DNA from: a bacterium
GTDB taxonomy: Bacteria; Bacteroidota; Bacteroidia; Bacteroidales; Muribaculaceae
Direction: 5' to 3'
DNA length: 64,000 nucleotides
NCBI GenBank assembly: GCA_004563195.1
Contig: SFTJ01000004.1
Span: 1-64,000 of the forward strand
Of this stretch, positions 60,429 through 64,000 are shown piece by piece. The notes under the pieces were generated by a model, which was given only the letters and a program-made list of their open reading frames with translations, did not search any database and was not told where the DNA came from. A program made the translations under genes and the position numbers. How positions within the stretch are numbered: position 1 is the first letter of the stretch; every line of letters starts with the position of its first letter.

Positions 60429-62654
60429 ATGGAAAAGTACGACCTCACACCTCAGCAAGAGGAGGAAATGATAGATAAAGCATATCAAAACCTTCTGAAC
60501 GGCTATCTTGCAAGCAATCACCGCAAGAAAGTGGAGATAATAGAGCGGGCGTTCAAATTCGCCAAGTCGGCTCATGCCGGCATACGCCGCCGCTCGGGCG
60601 AACCCTACATTATGCACCCCATCGAAGTGGCTCGCATCGTGAGCCAGGAGATAGGCTTGGGCTCCACTTCCATTTGCTCAGCGCTGCTGCACGATGTAGT
60701 GGAGGATACTGAGTACACCGTGGAGGATATTGAGGCTCAATTCGGCAAAAAAATAGCCGAAATCACCCAGGGATTGACCAAAATCTCAGGTGGTATCTTT
60801 GGCGACAAGGCTTCGGCTCAAGCCGAAAACTTCCGCAAACTGCTGCTCACCATGAGCAGCGACATCAGAGTGGTGCTTATTAAGATGGCCGACCGTCTGC
60901 ACAATATGCGCACCTTGGGCTCCATGCTTCCAAGCAAGCAATATAAGATTGCCGGCGAAACGCTATATATCTATGCCCCCCTGGCTCACCGCCTCGGCTT
61001 GTTTGCCATCAAGACCGAACTCGAGGACTTGAGCTTCAAATACGAACACCCCGATGTGTACAAACAGATAGCCCAAAAGATAGCCGACAGCGAACAGTCG
61101 CGCAACGAATTTTTCGAGCGTTTCTCGGCTCCTATTCGCGAACGTCTGTCGCGTATGGGTCTTAAATATGAGATGCGTGCCCGCGTGAAGTCGGTCTACT
61201 CTATTTGGAACAAGATGGAAACCAAACGCGTGCCTTTTGAGGAGGTCTACGACCTTTATGCCGCTCGCATTGTGTTCGATTGTCCTAAAGATGCTGAGGA
61301 AAAGCATATCTGCTGGAACATCTACAGCGAAATCACCGACCTCTATCGCTTGCACCCTGAGCGCACTCGCGACTGGATAAGCACGCCTAAAGCCAACGGC
61401 TATCGTGCTTTGCACCTCACCGTGATGGGCCCCGACGGCAACTGGGTGGAAGTGCAAATTCGCAGCCGCCGCATGGACGAACTCGCCGAACGCGGCTTTG
61501 CTGCTCACTGGAAATACAAGGTGGGCGAAGGCGAGGAGGAGAAAGAACTCGGCAAGTGGCTACAAACCATCGAGGATATTCTCAAAAGCCCCGAACCCAA
61601 TGCGCTCGACTTCCTCGACACCATCAAACTCAACCTCTTCAGTTCCGAAATCGTGGTGTTTACCCCTAAGGGCGAACTCGTAACGCTGCCCAACGGCGCT
61701 TCGGTGCTCGATTTGGCTTATACCCTGCACTCCGACCTCGGAAACCACTGCATAGCGGGCAAGGTGAACCACAAACTGGTGCCTCTCTCGCACAAACTCA
61801 ATAGCGGCGACCAAGCCGAAGTGCTCACTTCGCAATCGCAGCAACCACAACCCGAGTGGGAGGCATTTCTTGCCACCGCCAAGGGCAAGCAACGCTTGCG
61901 CGCTGCCTTGCGCCGCGACCACCGTCACATCACTGCCGAAGGCGAAGCCCTCCTCAAGAGCTTCCTCGAAGATAACGGCTTGACCTACAGCAACGAGACG
62001 CTAACCAAGATTGTGGCTAACCTCGAACTGCGCAACAGCAACGAACTCTGCTTTATGGTGGGCAACAACGAACTTGCCCTCAACGACCAGATACTAAAAT
62101 ACGCCAAAAAGAGCAACAACGGCTTGTTCTCCAAGATTTTCCGCATCGGCTCGAAGCAGAAGGAGGAGAACAACGTCATCAAATTTGAGGGCAAAATCGA
62201 CCAGAAGGTGGTGTATCAGCTCACCAACAACAACGGGGTGCGCAATTACACCACAGCCGACTGCTGTCACCCCATCCCGGGCGACGATGTGGTGGGATTC
62301 GTGAACCAGAACAGCATCGTGGAGGTGCACAAACTCACTTGCCCGGAGATGATGCGACTCAAGAGCAGCTACGGCAGCCGTTTGCTTCAGACCAAGTGGG
62401 AGGACTATTCCACCAAGTTCCTGGCATCGGTGGAAGTGACGGGCATCGACCGCATGGGCATCTTGCAGGAGATAGTTTACCTCATCTCCACCACGCTTGC
62501 CATCAACTTGCGTCGCCTGAATATTGCCGCCAACGACGGCGTGTTTAAGTGCGAACTCGATGTGCTTGTGAGCGACACCAAGGTGGTGGATCAGCTCTGC
62601 CGCCGCATGCGTCAGGTGCAGGGCGTGAAAAATGCTCTCCGCCTCAACAAATAA
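60429..62654 (+). CDS. Bifunctional (p)ppGpp synthetase/hydrolase (RelA/SpoT)
   Basis: Controls the stringent response by making and degrading (p)ppGpp. It is 741 aa. The HD hydrolase is intact: MHPIEVARIVSQE (about 60-72) and ALLHDVVEDTEY (about 83-94). The synthetase has YDLYAARIVFD (about 274-284), KANGYRALHLTV (about 321-332) and the VQIRSRRMDELAERGFAAHW stretch (about 342-361), also intact. A TGS domain (VVFTPKGELVTLPNGASVLDLAY, about 405-427) and a C-terminal ACT domain (VEVTGIDRMGILQEIVYLISTT) follow. It lies upstream of a 7TM-HD gene, 61 bases away. Confidence 0.95.
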   Translation: MEKYDLTPQQEEEMIDKAYQNLLNGYLASNHRKKVEIIERAFKFAKSAHAGIRRRSGEPYIMHPIEVARIVSQEIGLGSTSICSALLHDVVEDTEYTVEDIEAQFGKKIAEITQGLTKISGGIFGDKASAQAENFRKLLLTMSSDIRVVLIKMADRLHNMRTLGSMLPSKQYKIAGETLYIYAPLAHRLGLFAIKTELEDLSFKYEHPDVYKQIAQKIADSEQSRNEFFERFSAPIRERLSRMGLKYEMRARVKSVYSIWNKMETKRVPFEEVYDLYAARIVFDCPKDAEEKHICWNIYSEITDLYRLHPERTRDWISTPKANGYRALHLTVMGPDGNWVEVQIRSRRMDELAERGFAAHWKYKVGEGEEEKELGKWLQTIEDILKSPEPNALDFLDTIKLNLFSSEIVVFTPKGELVTLPNGASVLDLAYTLHSDLGNHCIAGKVNHKLVPLSHKLNSGDQAEVLTSQSQQPQPEWEAFLATAKGKQRLRAALRRDHRHITAEGEALLKSFLEDNGLTYSNETLTKIVANLELRNSNELCFMVGNNELALNDQILKYAKKSNNGLFSKIFRIGSKQKEENNVIKFEGKIDQKVVYQLTNNNGVRNYTTADCCHPIPGDDVVGFVNQNSIVEVHKLTCPEMMRLKSSYGSRLLQTKWEDYSTKFLASVEVTGIDRMGILQEIVYLISTTLAINLRRLNIAANDGVFKCELDVLVSDTKVVDQLCRRMRQVQGVKNALRLNK

Positions 62655-62715
62655 AGCCTCTCAAAAGCCGATTTTTTATACCCGTTAACTGTCTTAATCG
62701 ATAACAATTTGGAGT

Positions 62716-64000
62716 ATGCGAAAAATCAATCTGAAAATATCTAAAATCACTGCAATGCAGGTACTCTTGCTGCTATGTGCCATAGCCATAGTGTCGCTCT
62801 GCTTGCCTAAGGAGCATAAATTCCACTACTCCTATCAAATCGACAAACCCTGGGAGTACTCGCTGCTCACCGCTCCGTTCGACATTCCCATCGAACTCGA
62901 CACTGCCTCGGCTTCGGCTTTGCGCGACAGCATTGTGCGCAATTTTGTGAATGTATATAGTTTCGACCGCACCGTGTCGTCGAAGCACCTTCAGGCTGTT
63001 GCCGCCATCCGCTCGGGCAGCAGCAGCGAACGACTCTTCTTCGTAGGACAACTGCGCGAGATTTATCGCCACGGCATAGTGGATAGCGAAACTTTCTCTC
63101 GCATACGCAACGGGCATCTTCCCTATGTGCGACAAGTGGGCGAAGACCACACCATTGTCAACACTCCAACCGGCGATTTTTTCTCGGTGCGCTCGGCCTA
63201 CGAATACATCGATTCGCTTGCCGCTCGTAACAATTATCATCAGTCGGTCTATCTCAAAACCATCAACCGTTACCTCGAACCTAACATCCTCATCGACTCT
63301 GTTCGCTCCAACGAGATTTTGCATCAGCAGTTGCAGAAGGAACTTGCGCCCATAGGCATGATTCAGAAAGGCGAACGAATCATCGACCGTGGCAACGTGG
63401 TTACACCTCAAGTGAAATCGGCTATCGACTACCTCAAGAAAGAATACACCGACAACAATCTCAACTCCTACGAGAGCAAATACATCACACTGAGCAAGGT
63501 GGTGATTATTGCCATCTTGTTTATCATGCTCTACATCTATCTGGCTGTGTTCCGCCACAATATATTCTACGATTTGCGCAAACTGCTCTTCGTGATGTCG
63601 CTGCTAACATGCTTCACTGCCATATTCTTTATCGGCGTGAGCCTCGACAATGTGAAGGCGAGCTACATTATGCCGTTTGCCCTCGTTCCCATAGTGATGG
63701 CTACGTTCTTCGACTCGAGCACCGCCGTGGTGGTGCATGTGGTGGAAGTGATGATAGCTTCTATAGTTTCCACCTACTCCACCGACCTTGTGCTCATGCA
63801 AATGGTGGTGGGCATCATTGCCATAGCTTCGCTCCAAGAGATGTCGCGTCGCTCTCAGTTGGCGCGTTGCGCTGCCCTGGTGATGATTAGCTACAGCATC
63901 TGCTATCTGGCATTCTTTATGATGGAAAAAGGCACACTCAATGGCATCAGCAAATATGTGTTTGTCTATTTCCTTATCAATGCCATTTTCCTTTCGTTCT
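62716..64000 (+). CDS. 7TM-HD family membrane protein (PgpH-like), 5' part
   Basis: Open from the ATG at 62716 to the window end (428 codons, no stop). A hydrophobic segment (about 15-33, MQVLLLLCAIAIVSLCL) is followed by an extracytoplasmic region of about 220 residues with the 7TM-HDED pattern: PFDIPIELDTASASALRDSIV, then APIGMIQKGERIIDRGNVVTP. A series of membrane helices starts near residue 258. In this family a cytoplasmic HD domain that hydrolyses cyclic di-AMP follows, and it would lie beyond the window. The neighbouring RelA/SpoT gene makes a nucleotide-signalling theme plausible. Confidence 0.82.
   Translation, partial: MRKINLKISKITAMQVLLLLCAIAIVSLCLPKEHKFHYSYQIDKPWEYSLLTAPFDIPIELDTASASALRDSIVRNFVNVYSFDRTVSSKHLQAVAAIRSGSSSERLFFVGQLREIYRHGIVDSETFSRIRNGHLPYVRQVGEDHTIVNTPTGDFFSVRSAYEYIDSLAARNNYHQSVYLKTINRYLEPNILIDSVRSNEILHQQLQKELAPIGMIQKGERIIDRGNVVTPQVKSAIDYLKKEYTDNNLNSYESKYITLSKVVIIAILFIMLYIYLAVFRHNIFYDLRKLLFVMSLLTCFTAIFFIGVSLDNVKASYIMPFALVPIVMATFFDSSTAVVVHVVEVMIASIVSTYSTDLVLMQMVVGIIAIASLQEMSRRSQLARCAALVMISYSICYLAFFMMEKGTLNGISKYVFVYFLINAIFLSF

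Overview
The window looks like a chromosomal segment of a gut-type Bacteroidales bacterium. Muribaculaceae or a Prevotella/Bacteroides relative would fit, but the family cannot be fixed from sequence alone. The lineage call rests on marker genes: a fused MurF-alanine racemase, a GSCFA protein, DUF4249 and BACON-type secreted proteins, C-terminal sorting-type domains, a DUF2027-Smr protein, an EFR1-type ferredoxin, and an argR-linked arginine cluster. Several intergenic regions also carry the Bacteroidetes promoter pattern TTTG/TTG, about 20 nt, TAnnTTTG. Gene density is high. I see no tRNA, rRNA, CRISPR array or intact insertion sequence.

Layout, left to right. 0.2-9.3 kb: a Wzc-type tyrosine kinase for exopolysaccharide with an extreme Tyr-Gly tail, then leftward NagB, RNase R, a tiny Ala/Asp-rich lipoprotein, a long-chain acyl-CoA ligase and an SSB without the usual acidic tail. 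9.3-15 kb: proC, then the leftward arginine cluster argR-GNAT-argG-argC-argD. 15-22.5 kb: an acyltransferase-3 membrane protein, a large secreted adhesin-like protein, glycogen branching enzyme with a histone-H1-like tail, and a MoeB/ThiF-type E1 enzyme whose promoter lies in a perfect palindrome. 22.7-34 kb: an outer-membrane barrel protein, then leftward rsmF, esterase, cytosine permease, an unusual phosphoribosyltransferase, a TadA-type deaminase, murF-alr and GSCFA. These may be read largely from one promoter near 34.1 kb.

34.4-36.4 kb: gyrB with two strong terminators. 36.7-41.5 kb: an AT-richer leftward surface-glycan island with two Stealth-family phosphotransferases, a GT-A-like glycosyltransferase, a GT92-like enzyme and an LpxL-like acyltransferase. 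41.5-42 kb is gene-poor and full of inverted repeats. 42-48.6 kb: an aminotransferase, asparaginase, a run of small leftward genes ending in DUF2027-Smr, a triplicated 110-bp hairpin repeat, and mnmD. 48.7-53.4 kb: a DUF4249 lipoprotein, a stand-alone 69-codon sorting-domain ORF, menA, and an ATPase-TOPRIM protein resembling a fused PARIS/OLD defence effector. 53.7-64 kb: a phosphodiesterase, SPOR lipoprotein, GNAT, TIGR02757 protein, MalY-type lyase, transglutaminase-like protein, dicarboxylate symporter, RelA/SpoT and the start of a 7TM-HD protein that runs off the window.

Three intergenic sites (2.8, 19.2 and 57.5 kb) carry arrays built from the same three short palindromic modules, each introduced by TAACC. 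Two of them share an additional flanking block. This dispersed repeat family, the triplicated hairpin at 47.6 kb, the ATPase-TOPRIM protein and an ArgR lacking its arginine-contacting Asp pair are the most distinctive observations.
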